From assembly GCF_000566685.1 (NCBI RefSeq), contig NZ_AZQN01000007.1, positions 1 through 64,000 of the forward strand: a DNA stretch of 64,000 bases. Direction: 5' to 3'. The position numbers and the translations under genes were made by a program. This DNA comes from Dyadobacter tibetensis Y620-1 (GTDB taxonomy: Bacteria > Bacteroidota > Bacteroidia > Cytophagales > Spirosomataceae). Below are positions 1 to 10,200 of this stretch, piece by piece (position 1 is the stretch's first letter; each line of letters starts with the position of its first letter). The notes below the pieces were generated by a model. The model did no database searches. It saw only the letters and a list, made by a program, of their open reading frames with translations, and was not told where the DNA came from.

Positions 1-136
1 CATGGGTGCCCCCGGGAGCAATACTGACCGTACTTAGCGGACCTCCGTAAGTCGTCTCAGAGCCAGGTGCCTGCGCTTTGGCTTTTATACTCCCCAAGAC
101 AATCATCCATAATAGCAATTTTATAAAAGTATTCAT
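1..136 (-). CDS. Secreted protein, N-terminal part only (cut by window edge)
   Basis: Reading the minus strand from an ATG at 136 gives 45 codons with no stop before the window edge. The first about 22 residues form a signal peptide: MNTFIKLLLW, then a hydrophobic stretch ending KAKAQ, a typical signal peptidase I site in this phylum. The mature part seen (APGSETTYGGPLSTVSIAPG) is low in complexity and not enough to assign a family. The gene lies 248 bp downstream of another secreted protein on the same strand and may share a surface role with it. Start and signal peptide are seen; function is unknown. Confidence 0.6.
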   Translation of the reverse strand, partial: MNTFIKLLLWMIVLGSIKAKAQAPGSETTYGGPLSTVSIAPGGTH

Positions 137-384
137 GATAATTTCAGTTTAGATCTCAAAATCAATAGATAGTAACCATATTTTCACTTTGGAGGAGCTC
201 CCTAGTAATGGCTTTTACGGGGTTAGCGTAACTCTATACTTCCCTTTCCTAATTATCTAACTTTGGACCTTCTCATTTTTATCACTTGCTTACTCTTCAT
301 GAATTCACATGAAAGGCTTATTGGCAAGCAACTAGCGAATTGCCTTATCAGAATAATTACTATAGTGTCGGGAATATATAAACC

Positions 385-1662
385 TTAGAAGTTTGGATCC
401 GCAACAATGGTAACATGATCAAACTGACTACCGTTAAAAGTAAGCGTAGCAGGCCCACTCGGAGAGTAGAGTCCTCCTCTTAGCTCTACTGTATAATTTC
501 CAGGCTCCAGTACCAAACGAGCAGAACCGTTATGAAAATAGAATCCGGGAGAGCCTTCGTTAGACGTAGAGGTCATAGGAGTTCTAATATTTGCGAATGG
601 TGTACCCAGCAAAATAGTACTCGCGGGGGCCTTAGAGGTGAATTCGAAATATGTAGCAGCCATTCTTGGCTGACCATTACTTATAGCAGACAAACTTCCC
701 CAGGAATAACTGACATCATAATCAAATGTTACCAAAGACTTTTGAGTAATAGTAAATGTAAAGGATTTTAAAAGCGAGGAGGTAAACGAATTGCCCCCTG
801 CCGGTGCCGTAATTACTGTCGTGGATGTAAAAGGTTTGGACAAATCTCCCCCCACCAATAAAGCATTTTGCTTAGGCATCGTTTTAAGAACCCCGTTTGC
901 ATCGGCAACGACCATTTTATCGGTGGAAGCTCCCGCTAAAGTATTAATATCCCGAATCCTGACATTACCAGCCCCAATATCCAGTTTTTGAGTGGGCGTC
1001 CCGGTAGCAATTCCAAAATCACCCGCCGAAGTAAGCGTGGCATTCGTATTACCATTGGTAACGAATGATAAATTTTGAGCATTATTTGTACCAAGCACTA
1101 GGCCTGTGGAAGTGCCTGAAGTAATTAATTGTCCCTTATTGCCATTATCAACATACATATCCAATATAGACCCCCCGGCGGCTACTGACATGGTTCCCCT
1201 ATTAATGCCCGTATTTAAGATCCGGGCTTCCCCAAAATTATGGGTAAATAGAGTACTAGTTCCGGCATTATTCATCCTTAGGGTATTGCCAGCCATGGTC
1301 ATTGTTCTATTAGATGTCAAAGTACCATTATCCTTGTAGATATGGATATCAGACGCTGAAGCACCTGATACCCAGCGTGTACCATCATTATAATAATATC
1401 CAGGTGTTACATCTCCAGAAGTTGCCGTATTATACACGGCCATCCCAGCAACATGAGCACTTAATGGTGCTGCCACAGTCGTACTGCTCAGTGCTACTCT
1501 AGGGAGTAACAGTCCTTTATTAGCACTTTCCAAGTCTAATATAGCGTTCGCATTGGGTAAGGAAGATGTTCCTGTAACGGTACCATCTTTGATCTTTGTC
1601 TGCGCTAATAAACTCGTGGAAGCCATTAATGATAATCCGAATAATAGAAATTGCTTTTTCAT
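385..1662 (-). CDS. Secreted surface/adhesin-like protein with Bacteroidota GLLLPRV motif
   Basis: A 425-residue protein with a clear signal peptide (MKKQFLLFGLSLMASTSLLAQ, cleaved after about residue 21). Residues about 25-100 carry the block NAILDLESANKGLLLPRVAL followed by HVAGMAVYNTAT and PGYYYNDGTRWV. From memory, this block recurs at the N-terminus of many Flavobacteriia and Cytophagia surface proteins resembling phage tail fibres or adhesin stalks. The middle is rich in T, N, G and S, as expected for a beta-structured fibre. The C-terminal about 150 residues look like a compact beta domain (ending FDHVTIVADPNF). No T9SS C-terminal domain or lipobox is recognised. A surface fibre or adhesin role is inference; the family block is the solid part. 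Confidence 0.75.
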   Translation of the reverse strand: MKKQFLLFGLSLMASTSLLAQTKIKDGTVTGTSSLPNANAILDLESANKGLLLPRVALSSTTVAAPLSAHVAGMAVYNTATSGDVTPGYYYNDGTRWVSGASASDIHIYKDNGTLTSNRTMTMAGNTLRMNNAGTSTLFTHNFGEARILNTGINRGTMSVAAGGSILDMYVDNGNKGQLITSGTSTGLVLGTNNAQNLSFVTNGNTNATLTSAGDFGIATGTPTQKLDIGAGNVRIRDINTLAGASTDKMVVADANGVLKTMPKQNALLVGGDLSKPFTSTTVITAPAGGNSFTSSLLKSFTFTITQKSLVTFDYDVSYSWGSLSAISNGQPRMAATYFEFTSKAPASTILLGTPFANIRTPMTSTSNEGSPGFYFHNGSARLVLEPGNYTVELRGGLYSPSGPATLTFNGSQFDHVTIVADPNF

Positions 1663-2053
1663 GATAAATGATTTTGATGAAATGGAAATGATTGAAAATA
1701 TTTTACTAGGTTAAGGTCACATATTTGGCCAATATGGCCTAGCTACTTACATTATATAACTAACAAATCCTGGGAAGGGAATTGTCTTTCTACTTTCCGG
1801 GACGAATAAGGAAGTTTTAACAATTTTTATTTTTGGACCTTATCTACCGTAGATTCAATCCTGGAATACTATTAATACAACACTATCAAAATAAAATATG
1901 CGAGAAATAAAAATTCATTTCAGCGTTTGGCTAGCCCCTGCTACTGACCATCCCCGAACTACCAAAAATGAAATGAACATTCTTGATAAACCCATCTCAC
2001 TAAACGTCAATTTATAGGCAGCTCACTCCTCAACATTAACTATTAATAACTTC

Positions 2054-2073
2054 TGATAGAAAATTTTCTATCA
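2054..2073. repeat. Perfect 20-bp palindrome
   Basis: TGATAGAAAATTTTCTATCA reads identically on both strands. It lies about 390 bp upstream of the minus-strand gene starting at 1662 and about 130 bp from the terminator at 2205. It could be a dimer operator or simply an AT-rich chance palindrome. There is no poly-T tract, so it is not a typical terminator. Confidence 0.45.
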
Positions 2074-2204
2074 ATTGATAAGACATATTGAAAATGTCAA
2101 AAAATAGAAATCTGTCTAATATTCTATAAGACTATCATCGAATTAACAAGTAACAAGTTTTCTAAAGTTTTTTATATTATAGGATGCACGCTCCCCAGAA
2201 ACAT

Positions 2205-2233
2205 AAAAAAAAGGCTGTCCTATCCAGACAGCC
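2205..2233 (-). terminator. Rho-independent terminator of the SusC-SusD-ASPIC operon
   Basis: On the minus strand a 7-bp GC-rich stem (GGCTGTC / GACAGCC, plus-strand 2213-2219 and 2227-2233) with a 7-nt loop is followed directly by eight T. It sits about 25 bp after the stop of the minus-strand ASPIC gene, exactly where the operon should end. Confidence 0.85.
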
Positions 2234-2257
2234 CTATTAAATTATTTAGTCCCTACT

Positions 2258-5200
2258 CTATTTAAGCTTAAATACTTTAAGTCTTTCCTGATTACCAGCT
2301 ACAACAAGGGCATTCCTAGAGGGGGAAGGTCCTAAACGTATCAGGCCCATACCCCGAATATCTCCGTTCAATAAAAGACCTGAGTGCTGAGCAGTGACAT
2401 AATCAGCAATCCCTTCCGGACCTCCTAAGGCGATCAACCCTGTTCCTGCATCGTTACGAGGTGTTTCTACCTCCGACTGGTATTGATTTCCAGCCAGTAT
2501 AAAGTCAGGGAAAGGATCACCATTATAATCTATAGCCACAATCTGATTGATTGAACTAATCTGCCCTACTCTAGCCATGGGATGAATAATAAATTGACCT
2601 TTCCCATCATTTTCCATCCAAACGCTAGTAAAGGTATATGCCTTCAGGTGCAGGGAGGCATCTAACATTTTTTTCCCATAAATATCCTCTAGTGAGGCAT
2701 CTGCAAATGAGGCATAAGTTTCGAATCGCTTGCCAATGGCCGGCACCTGTTGGGTAGAACATTGCCGTCCACGTAAAGGCAATCGGCGCCCTTTCTTTTC
2801 ATAACTTAAAACGATATCCTGCTTGCCATTCTCATCAAAGTCATTAGCATATATTTCGAAAGGAGATTCCTGACTCGCATGATATTTATAATTTAGTCCT
2901 AGATTCCCAGCAATTAAGTCCATATCACCGTCTTGGTCGATATCAGCCACCTTCAGGCTATACCACCATCCATGGGTATCCATTAGTCCATATGATTCTG
3001 TTACTTCGGAAAACTTCCCCTGACTATTCTTCCAGATTTGGATGGGTGACCATTCTCCAGCAGTTACCAGATCGAGCTGCCCATCCTGATCAATATCACA
3101 CCATTCGGCAGCTGTGACCAAGCCTGCTTTACTCAATTCCGGAGGTATGGACTGATCTTTTGTAAATTGTACGGCCTGATTTTTCCCACCCATGTTTTTC
3201 AAAAGATAGCTCTCGGGACTTGAAGGGTAGTTCCCAGGTACAAGACGCCCGGCGACAAATAAATCGAGGCGGCCATCCCCATTATAATCCGCAGCCCGGA
3301 CAATCTGTCCACTGCTAGGCATATTTGGCAATGGTACGGGAACAAATCCTTCGGCTGTCTGCACGAAGAGCCGGTCCTGATAGAAATCCTTGGGTTGAGA
3401 AGGGTCATTCCCCCCACGCACTACATACAAGTCCAGATCGTTATCACCATCGATATCCAGAAATAATGCGCCCGTATCTTCCAGATTTACATCGTCCTCC
3501 CATGGGCCTGTCATGACCTCAAATTTCCCATTAGGTTGTTGCAGATATAGCCTTGCTTTAAATCCACTTCCATTGCCTACAAATAAATCTTCAAGGCCAT
3601 CCCCATTCACATCGCCCATGGCTAAGGCTGGTCCTAGCCGACTATTCCGATGAGGAAGAAGAGGTTCGTTTTCGAAATCGTCGAAGGAATCTTCCTGATG
3701 CAGGAAATTCAGGCCCAATGCCTCACTTATTTCATCAAAATGAGACTTTTTATGGTTAGCTATTTTCATAGTTTTCGCCTTATCGTAGGCAATTACCAGT
3801 ATATCCTTCTCAGAAATGTCATTGGTAACTTCGGTTATTTTTCCGTCTGGCCAGGTAATCCTGACCGACTTTATAGAAGCAGAGGCTCCATAACCAATAT
3901 TCATTAGCGGGGAAAGGCTCGACTGGAACCCTCTGCTTAAGGTTAGCTGCTCGGTAATAATACGCTCATCACTCAAAACGATTTGCACCTTGCTATCTAT
4001 TCCCAGCGGGTTGTTCCTAGGCCCCTGAAGTCGCAGCCTTATACTCCTGTTGTCTCCCTTTTCTGCCGTATTCTCATAGATAGAAGCGAAATCGTCAATA
4101 TTATTAATGACCATATCTAGGTCCCCATCCCCATCAAAATCGGCATACGCTATACCATTCGAAAAGCCCTTATATTCAAATCCCCATTCCTTTGTACGGT
4201 CACTAAACTGGAAATCGCCTTCATTTTTAAAGATAAAATTATCTAAAGGGGTGCTTGGTAAATCTTCGTAGTTATAGTCTTCATTCTTTTCAAAAAAGCT
4301 CCGAGATTGAAATTGCTCATTCATGTCATTATTATTGACATCGCGCTTCATCCCATTGGTAACGACAATGTCCTTATTTCCATCCATATCGAAGTCAGCA
4401 AATAATACCCCCCAGCTCCAATCGGTAGTGGCGACTCCGGCCAATCGAGCTACATTTCCAAAAACAGGATGACCATTCGTATCATTTCCCTGATTGAGTT
4501 GCAGGCTATTTTGCATGTACTGGTAATGGAATCCGAAATCAATACCCTGGTAAAATGTCTGCGGACTCATGCTGGCCATATTGGTTTTAGCCCTTTTATA
4601 GTCCATCGGTGTCATGTCAACCTGAACAAGATCCATCAGACCATCATTATTGAAGTCGCTTGCATCGACTCCCATCCCAAACTGAGAATTCTGTCGGAAA
4701 GAATGTTGCAGGACTTCTGAAAATGTACCGTCTCCTTGATTTAAATAGAAATAATCAGGGACGTTAAAGTCATTGGATAGATATAAATCGGTTAGTCCAT
4801 CACCATTAAAATCCTGGGCTAATACTCCCAGAGTTAGCCCGAACCTTTGCAAACCAGCTTCGGTGGTAACATCTTCGAAGTGCCCATTGCCTTGATTGCG
4901 ATACAAATGACCTGACTCTTCATAACGATTTTCCTTTATTTTATCACGATAATAAGTATTACCCATACTCACATTAATAATGGGATAATTTCCTACAAAA
5001 ACGTCTAGCAGCCCATCCTGATCATAATCAAAAAAAGTAGCCTGAATAGAATGAGAGGCATCTGCTAAGCCATATTCGGCAGCCTTTTCGGAAAACGTAT
5101 TATTTTGATTATTAACAAAGAGTTGATTTTCTGTCGATCCATATTTTCCTGACACAGAGAGATATAAATCCAACCAGCCATCGGCATTGATATCAACCAC

Positions 5201-5605
5201 CGTTACTCCTGCATACCAGCGGTCATCCCCAGCCAAGCCTGCTTGATCGGTAATATCTTCGAAGGTAAAAGGCAGTCCATCGCGCGCCCCCCGGTTCAAA
5301 TACAGTTTGTTAGGGGTCATATTTCCGGTAAAGAATACATCCTCCAGACCATCATTATTGAAATCTCCTACAGCGACACCTCCTCCCATATAGAGATAGG
5401 GAAAAGAATAATAATTTAATGTGTCGTTTTCCAGAATGTTATTCTTAAACGGTATTCCTAATTTACTGGCTTCATGTCGTTTCAACAAAGATTCCTGCTT
5501 CTGTTCACAGCCCATTATCAATATAATGGCAATAAAGAAAAATGAGGATCTAAACCAGATCCGGGCAGCTGTTAATGGAGTCGTCAAAGCTTTGGTACTT
5601 GTCAT
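2258..5605 (-). CDS. FG-GAP/VCBS repeat lipoprotein with ASPIC/UnbV domain (CRTAC1-like)
   Basis: 1115 residues. The N-terminal hydrophobic segment ends in a lipobox (LIMGC, Cys33), so it is a predicted lipoprotein. Residues about 60-500 and 640-1100 hold many FG-GAP/VCBS units with calcium-binding-like loops (DFNNDGLEDV, DINADGWLDL, DFDGDGDLDM), implying beta-propellers. Between them, at about 520-620, is an ASPIC/UnbV domain (LSRGFQSSLSPLMNIGYG, then VRITWPDGKITEV). This layout is common in Bacteroidota, often next to SusC/SusD, as here: it is the third gene of the operon, 77 bp after SusD. It probably binds ligand or calcium at the cell surface. No enzymatic residues are recognised, and the substrate cannot be read from the sequence. 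Confidence 0.88.
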   Translation of the reverse strand: MTSTKALTTPLTAARIWFRSSFFFIAIILIMGCEQKQESLLKRHEASKLGIPFKNNILENDTLNYYSFPYLYMGGGVAVGDFNNDGLEDVFFTGNMTPNKLYLNRGARDGLPFTFEDITDQAGLAGDDRWYAGVTVVDINADGWLDLYLSVSGKYGSTENQLFVNNQNNTFSEKAAEYGLADASHSIQATFFDYDQDGLLDVFVGNYPIINVSMGNTYYRDKIKENRYEESGHLYRNQGNGHFEDVTTEAGLQRFGLTLGVLAQDFNGDGLTDLYLSNDFNVPDYFYLNQGDGTFSEVLQHSFRQNSQFGMGVDASDFNNDGLMDLVQVDMTPMDYKRAKTNMASMSPQTFYQGIDFGFHYQYMQNSLQLNQGNDTNGHPVFGNVARLAGVATTDWSWGVLFADFDMDGNKDIVVTNGMKRDVNNNDMNEQFQSRSFFEKNEDYNYEDLPSTPLDNFIFKNEGDFQFSDRTKEWGFEYKGFSNGIAYADFDGDGDLDMVINNIDDFASIYENTAEKGDNRSIRLRLQGPRNNPLGIDSKVQIVLSDERIITEQLTLSRGFQSSLSPLMNIGYGASASIKSVRITWPDGKITEVTNDISEKDILVIAYDKAKTMKIANHKKSHFDEISEALGLNFLHQEDSFDDFENEPLLPHRNSRLGPALAMGDVNGDGLEDLFVGNGSGFKARLYLQQPNGKFEVMTGPWEDDVNLEDTGALFLDIDGDNDLDLYVVRGGNDPSQPKDFYQDRLFVQTAEGFVPVPLPNMPSSGQIVRAADYNGDGRLDLFVAGRLVPGNYPSSPESYLLKNMGGKNQAVQFTKDQSIPPELSKAGLVTAAEWCDIDQDGQLDLVTAGEWSPIQIWKNSQGKFSEVTESYGLMDTHGWWYSLKVADIDQDGDMDLIAGNLGLNYKYHASQESPFEIYANDFDENGKQDIVLSYEKKGRRLPLRGRQCSTQQVPAIGKRFETYASFADASLEDIYGKKMLDASLHLKAYTFTSVWMENDGKGQFIIHPMARVGQISSINQIVAIDYNGDPFPDFILAGNQYQSEVETPRNDAGTGLIALGGPEGIADYVTAQHSGLLLNGDIRGMGLIRLGPSPSRNALVVAGNQERLKVFKLK

Positions 5606-5682
5606 TACATTCCTGGCGATAAAATAAAAAGGGGATGGGCGATCCTATCACTCGATTGCCCATCCACCTATCTGATCATGAA

Positions 5683-7257
5683 TCAATATCCTGGATTATG
5701 CTTAAAATTCGGATTTCCGTCTATTTCATTCTGGGGTATATCAACATATTCGCGGCCAGGTTTATAGGATTTGGTCCCCCCGCTTTCCGATTTAAATTCA
5801 GGATGGTCGGCAATTCGCGACTTCACCATTCCCCAACGAAGTAGATCAAAATAGCGTGTACGCTCCAGTGTCAACTCTTTGACCCGCTCATCTGCCAAGT
5901 CCTGCATGGTCATATTAAGATCAAAAGGTTTCATATTGACCCTTTTACGAACCAGATTTACTGCGTCCACAGCAGCTTGGGTAGCAACATTTCCAGCCCA
6001 GCTTCCCATTTCGGCTTCAGCATACATTAATAGCACATCGGCATACCGCATTAGCCTTAAATTGTTGCCAGACTGATGCCATCCATTGGTCTGAGACGCC
6101 TGATATCCCTTTCGAGTATCCAAATGCTTGCTGGCAAATATTCTACCTACATTCTTGTCACCATATGCCTCTTTAAAAGATTTGTTTAAATAGGTATGGG
6201 AAGTCAGTACGCGTCCTGCATGGGTTGTCTTTTGATCTGTATCCCAGAACAGGGTCTCAAATGCCCGGGGATCTACTTGATTGTCAATGGTCTTTTCGTC
6301 TAAGAATAAATCAAGCACCCAACTATTGATACGCATCCCATCCTGACCCGTAAATCCGGCAGGAGCCAGGTCGGGATGAAAGGCAGCACCTTTGCCCACA
6401 CCAGCCGCATCGCCCCCCCAGCCCTGGTTGCCGTCTGCTTTAAGCTGAATCTCAAAAATAGATTCGCTGTTATTTTCTTTGTCTTCAGTAAAGTTATCCC
6501 CATAATCCTTAGTCAAGGAATACAATCCACTGTCCATTATTTTTTTAAACTCGGTTTTGGCACTGGCGAAATTTTTTCGATATAAATAAGTTTTACCTAA
6601 ATAAGCCGTAGCCGCTCCCCAGGTAGCACGTCCAACATTGGCATTGTCCCAAGTTTTCGGAAGCAGTTTTTGTGCTTCCTGAAAGTCCAAAACGATTTGA
6701 GCCCACACTTGTTCAGGATCCGCCTGAGTAATGGCTTCTGGATCTTTTATTTCTCCTATTGGCAAGGTTATCAATGGGACATTAAGCCAATTATTTACCA
6801 GCTGAAAATAATTATAGGCCCTTAAGAATCGCGCTTCGCCGAGGATAGCATTTTTGGCAGCTTCCTCCATCTGGATATTCGGCACATTAAAGAGTATTTC
6901 GTTGGCTCTGGTGATCGCCTGATAATTAGTGCTCCACACCCAAAACGTACCATTAGTAATAGAAACCCCATTGAAATTCCCTATGGCCGTTCTTTCGGAA
7001 GTGGCAAACCCATTCACCACGTCATCTCGGTAATCGGAAAGGAAAATCTCAAAACGAGAATAATTCCAAATATGGGTAAACGGGCTATAGGCGCCCAAAA
7101 TGGCCTTATTTGCATCATCCGCTGATCTCCAAAAGGTCGAAGGGGTGAGGGCATTTGGATTGCTTTGGTCCAGAATATCTTCATTACAACTGGCCATTAC
7201 ACCTACCACAAGCAGTATGGTAGGAGCCAGCACCTTTTTTAGATTATTAAATTTCAT
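5683..7257 (-). CDS. SusD/RagB family nutrient-binding outer-membrane lipoprotein
   Basis: 524 residues with a signal peptide and lipobox (GVMASC, Cys24), followed by NEDILDQSNPNALTPSTFWRS, the usual SusD start. The N-terminal SusD-like domain with TPR-type helices includes FLRAYNYFQLV at about 140-155. The C-terminal RagB block includes YADVLLMYAEAEMG, then ELTLERTRYFDLLRWGMV, and ends NPNFKHNPGY. It forms the lid of a SusCD importer with the SusC gene 37 bp upstream and is presumably co-transcribed with the ASPIC lipoprotein downstream. The glycan substrate cannot be deduced because no glycosidase lies in this operon. Confidence 0.95.
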   Translation of the reverse strand: MKFNNLKKVLAPTILLVVGVMASCNEDILDQSNPNALTPSTFWRSADDANKAILGAYSPFTHIWNYSRFEIFLSDYRDDVVNGFATSERTAIGNFNGVSITNGTFWVWSTNYQAITRANEILFNVPNIQMEEAAKNAILGEARFLRAYNYFQLVNNWLNVPLITLPIGEIKDPEAITQADPEQVWAQIVLDFQEAQKLLPKTWDNANVGRATWGAATAYLGKTYLYRKNFASAKTEFKKIMDSGLYSLTKDYGDNFTEDKENNSESIFEIQLKADGNQGWGGDAAGVGKGAAFHPDLAPAGFTGQDGMRINSWVLDLFLDEKTIDNQVDPRAFETLFWDTDQKTTHAGRVLTSHTYLNKSFKEAYGDKNVGRIFASKHLDTRKGYQASQTNGWHQSGNNLRLMRYADVLLMYAEAEMGSWAGNVATQAAVDAVNLVRKRVNMKPFDLNMTMQDLADERVKELTLERTRYFDLLRWGMVKSRIADHPEFKSESGGTKSYKPGREYVDIPQNEIDGNPNFKHNPGY

Positions 7258-7294
7258 ATACGTATTGTTTATGCCTAACGGCTATTCATTTTTC

Positions 7295-10200
7295 TTAAAA
7301 TCCAACCTGAATTCCTATCTGGAAGTTACGGGCCGTAGGGTATGAACTTTCGTCTACTCCTGCACTAAATAGTCGGGTGGCCGAACGGGTATTGCGCCCC
7401 ACCTCGGGATAATAACCTGTATAACCCGTGATTGTAAATAGGTTCTGGCTCGAGAGATATAGACGCAGACGATTCATACCCACTTTTTCTATTATATTTT
7501 TGGGAAATGTATAGCCTATCTGGGCATTTCTTAAACGGAAATAAGCTCCACTTTCCAGATAAAAATCGGAGAACCGGCGATTAAACCCTGGATCTGTCTG
7601 AGTATTTCTAGGGATGTTGGTATCAGTATTATCCGGCGTCCAGGCATTCAGTGCATCGGCCAGATAATTACCTTCCGTGTCAAAATATCCTCTGTACTTG
7701 TTGGCATTCAAGTTTTTATTTCCTGCTACACCATTAAAAAACAAGGTAAAGTCGAAACCTTTATATCCTGCATTAACATTGAGGCCATAAATAAAGTTGG
7801 GGGTAGGATTTCCGATATATGACTGATCGGCCACATCAATTTTACCATCCCCATTCATATCTTTAAATTTTAAGTCACCCGCCTTAGGTGAATTGGCATC
7901 ATTGGCGGCTGTAGCCTCGTCGTTGGTTTGGTATATCCCATCGACGGTATATCCATAAAATGAGCCGATTGGCTGTCCTACATCAGTCTTGGTGGAATTT
8001 AAACCATTAGAGGTAAATGAGCCCCCAATGATAGGAGTGGCACGCCCTAAGGCCGTTACTTCGTTGGAGAGGATGCTGAAATTACCCGATATATCATATG
8101 TAAATCCGTTATTGGCGGAGCCATAGTAGGTTGTAAGGAATTCAAATCCTTTGTTTTTTATACTGGCCGAATTGAAAGGTACTGGATTTCCAAATCCGGT
8201 ATAGAGCGGAAGATTCAAGGATACCAATACATCGTCTGAATTTTTTATGAAATAGTCCATGGTAAACTGCAGCTTATTGTTCAGCATATTAAACTCCAAA
8301 CCTATATCGGTAGTCCGGGTAGTTTCCCATTTTATATTTGGATTCACTCCTTTAGTTATCGAGTAGCCCTGCAAACGAGTCTGATCGGTCCCAATTATAT
8401 AGTCAGAGTTCAGATTCAACTCAGGATTAATGGCATAAGGCACTACGTTATTTGAGCCAATTTCACCATAACTGGCTCGCAGCTTCATATTGGAAAAGCC
8501 TTTAAAATCCCTCATAAATGGCTCGTTAGAAATATTCCAGCCTAGGGCAGCAGAAGGAAATACTCCCCAGCGAAGATCCTCCCTAAATAAAGAAGATCCA
8601 TCCCTACGTAAGGTAGCCGTAACAAGGTACCGATCGTCATAGGTGTAATTAACCCTTCCAAAATAGGACAATAGGCCTGTTACAGATTCATTCGAGGGCA
8701 TTTGAGATCTATCTGCTGCTGCAGATGCCACGCGGATTTCGTTGGAAGGAAAATTCCTGGCGATTACTCCTAGAGATCGGAACTGGGTAGTCTGCGACGA
8801 TTGTCCCAAAAGTATATCTAAACTGTGGCGATCGAATTTGCGGTTATAGTTCAGTGTATTTTCAATAAGTTTAGATAACAGATTTGAATTGGTCTCAGCG
8901 AGTTCGGCATAAGGAGTATTCCCTACCTGTGATCCATTGTAAAAATATTTAGGTGTAAACCGGTAATTATTATCTGCGGAATATTCCGCTCCAAAATTTA
9001 ACTTATATGTAAGTCCTTTTACGAGTTCATATGAAGCATCAATATTTCCAATCAGACCATTGCTGGTCACCGTCCGATCTTCTAAGGTTGCAAGCCCCAG
9101 TGAATTGCCAATATTACCTACGCCGTAGTACCCCGCCAGGCTATAGGATGATCCTGCAGGTATATTATTGGCCGTGAAATTGCCCGAGGCATCACGAATA
9201 GCAATCGTTGGAAGCAAATCCCTCTCTCGGTTAAAATAATTATTTGGGTTATTGACTGTACGTGTTAAACCCATTGTCTGCTGTAATTTAAATTTCCCCT
9301 TCGAAAAAGCTGAATTCACCCTTGCATTAATCCGTTTAAAGTCCGATTCCTTTACAATACCCTTTTGGTCCAGGTAATTTAGTGAAACACTGTAGGTACC
9401 ATATTCGCTGCCCCCCGAAATCCGTAAACCTGCATTGCTCATAGGAGCATTTCTTAAACTTTCACGTTGTATATCGGAACTGATGGCAGGGTTAAACTCA
9501 CTGTCATTGGCCGGAAACCTTGGATTGCCATCATTATCCCTCGCCCGATTGACAATGTCGGCATATTGCCGGGCATTGGCCCAGTCCAGATACTTCGTTG
9601 GCGACTGCATAGCTGTGGACAGGTCAACATCTATATTCAAATGTCCGCTTTTTCCTTTCTTAGTAGTAATAATTACCACTCCATTGGCTGCCCGTGAACC
9701 GTAAATGGCACTTGCGGAAGCGTCTTTCAACACACTAATCGATTCAATATCCTGGGGATTAAGCGACCCCATTCCTCCTGTTAGCATTCCGTCTATCACA
9801 TATAATGGGCCTGAGTCGGACAAGGTACCCGTCCCTCGTATGGTCACGAGCTGCGCCGCACCAGGTCCGCCACCATTGGCTGTAACGTTCACACCAGCTA
9901 CCCTTCCTTGAATGGCTGAAGCCGCATTGGAGGTAACAAATTTAGATAACTCTTCACTCCCGATCGAAGCAACAGCACCGGTCATGTCACTTTTTTTCTG
10001 ACTACCATAACCGACCACAACTACCTCCTGGAGACTTTTCTGATCTTCCACCAGTTGTATATCTATATTACTTCTGTTGCCAACGGATATCTTTTGAGGG
10101 ATAAAGCTAATATAGCTAATGACCAGCGTATCGTTGCTTCCCGACACCATGATACTGTAATTGCCATCCATGTCAGTCACCACTCCCGTGGTTGTGCCGG

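Larger units (their letters stand above)
1663..2257. other. Intergenic region, 595 bp, AT-rich, with a palindrome and a terminator
   Basis: No convincing coding sequence on either strand. It holds the upstream region of the 1662 gene, a perfect 20-bp palindrome at 2054-2073 and the terminator of the 10.4-2.3 kb operon at 2205-2233. The rest is AT-rich sequence without a recognisable TAnnTTTG promoter element. Confidence 0.6.
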
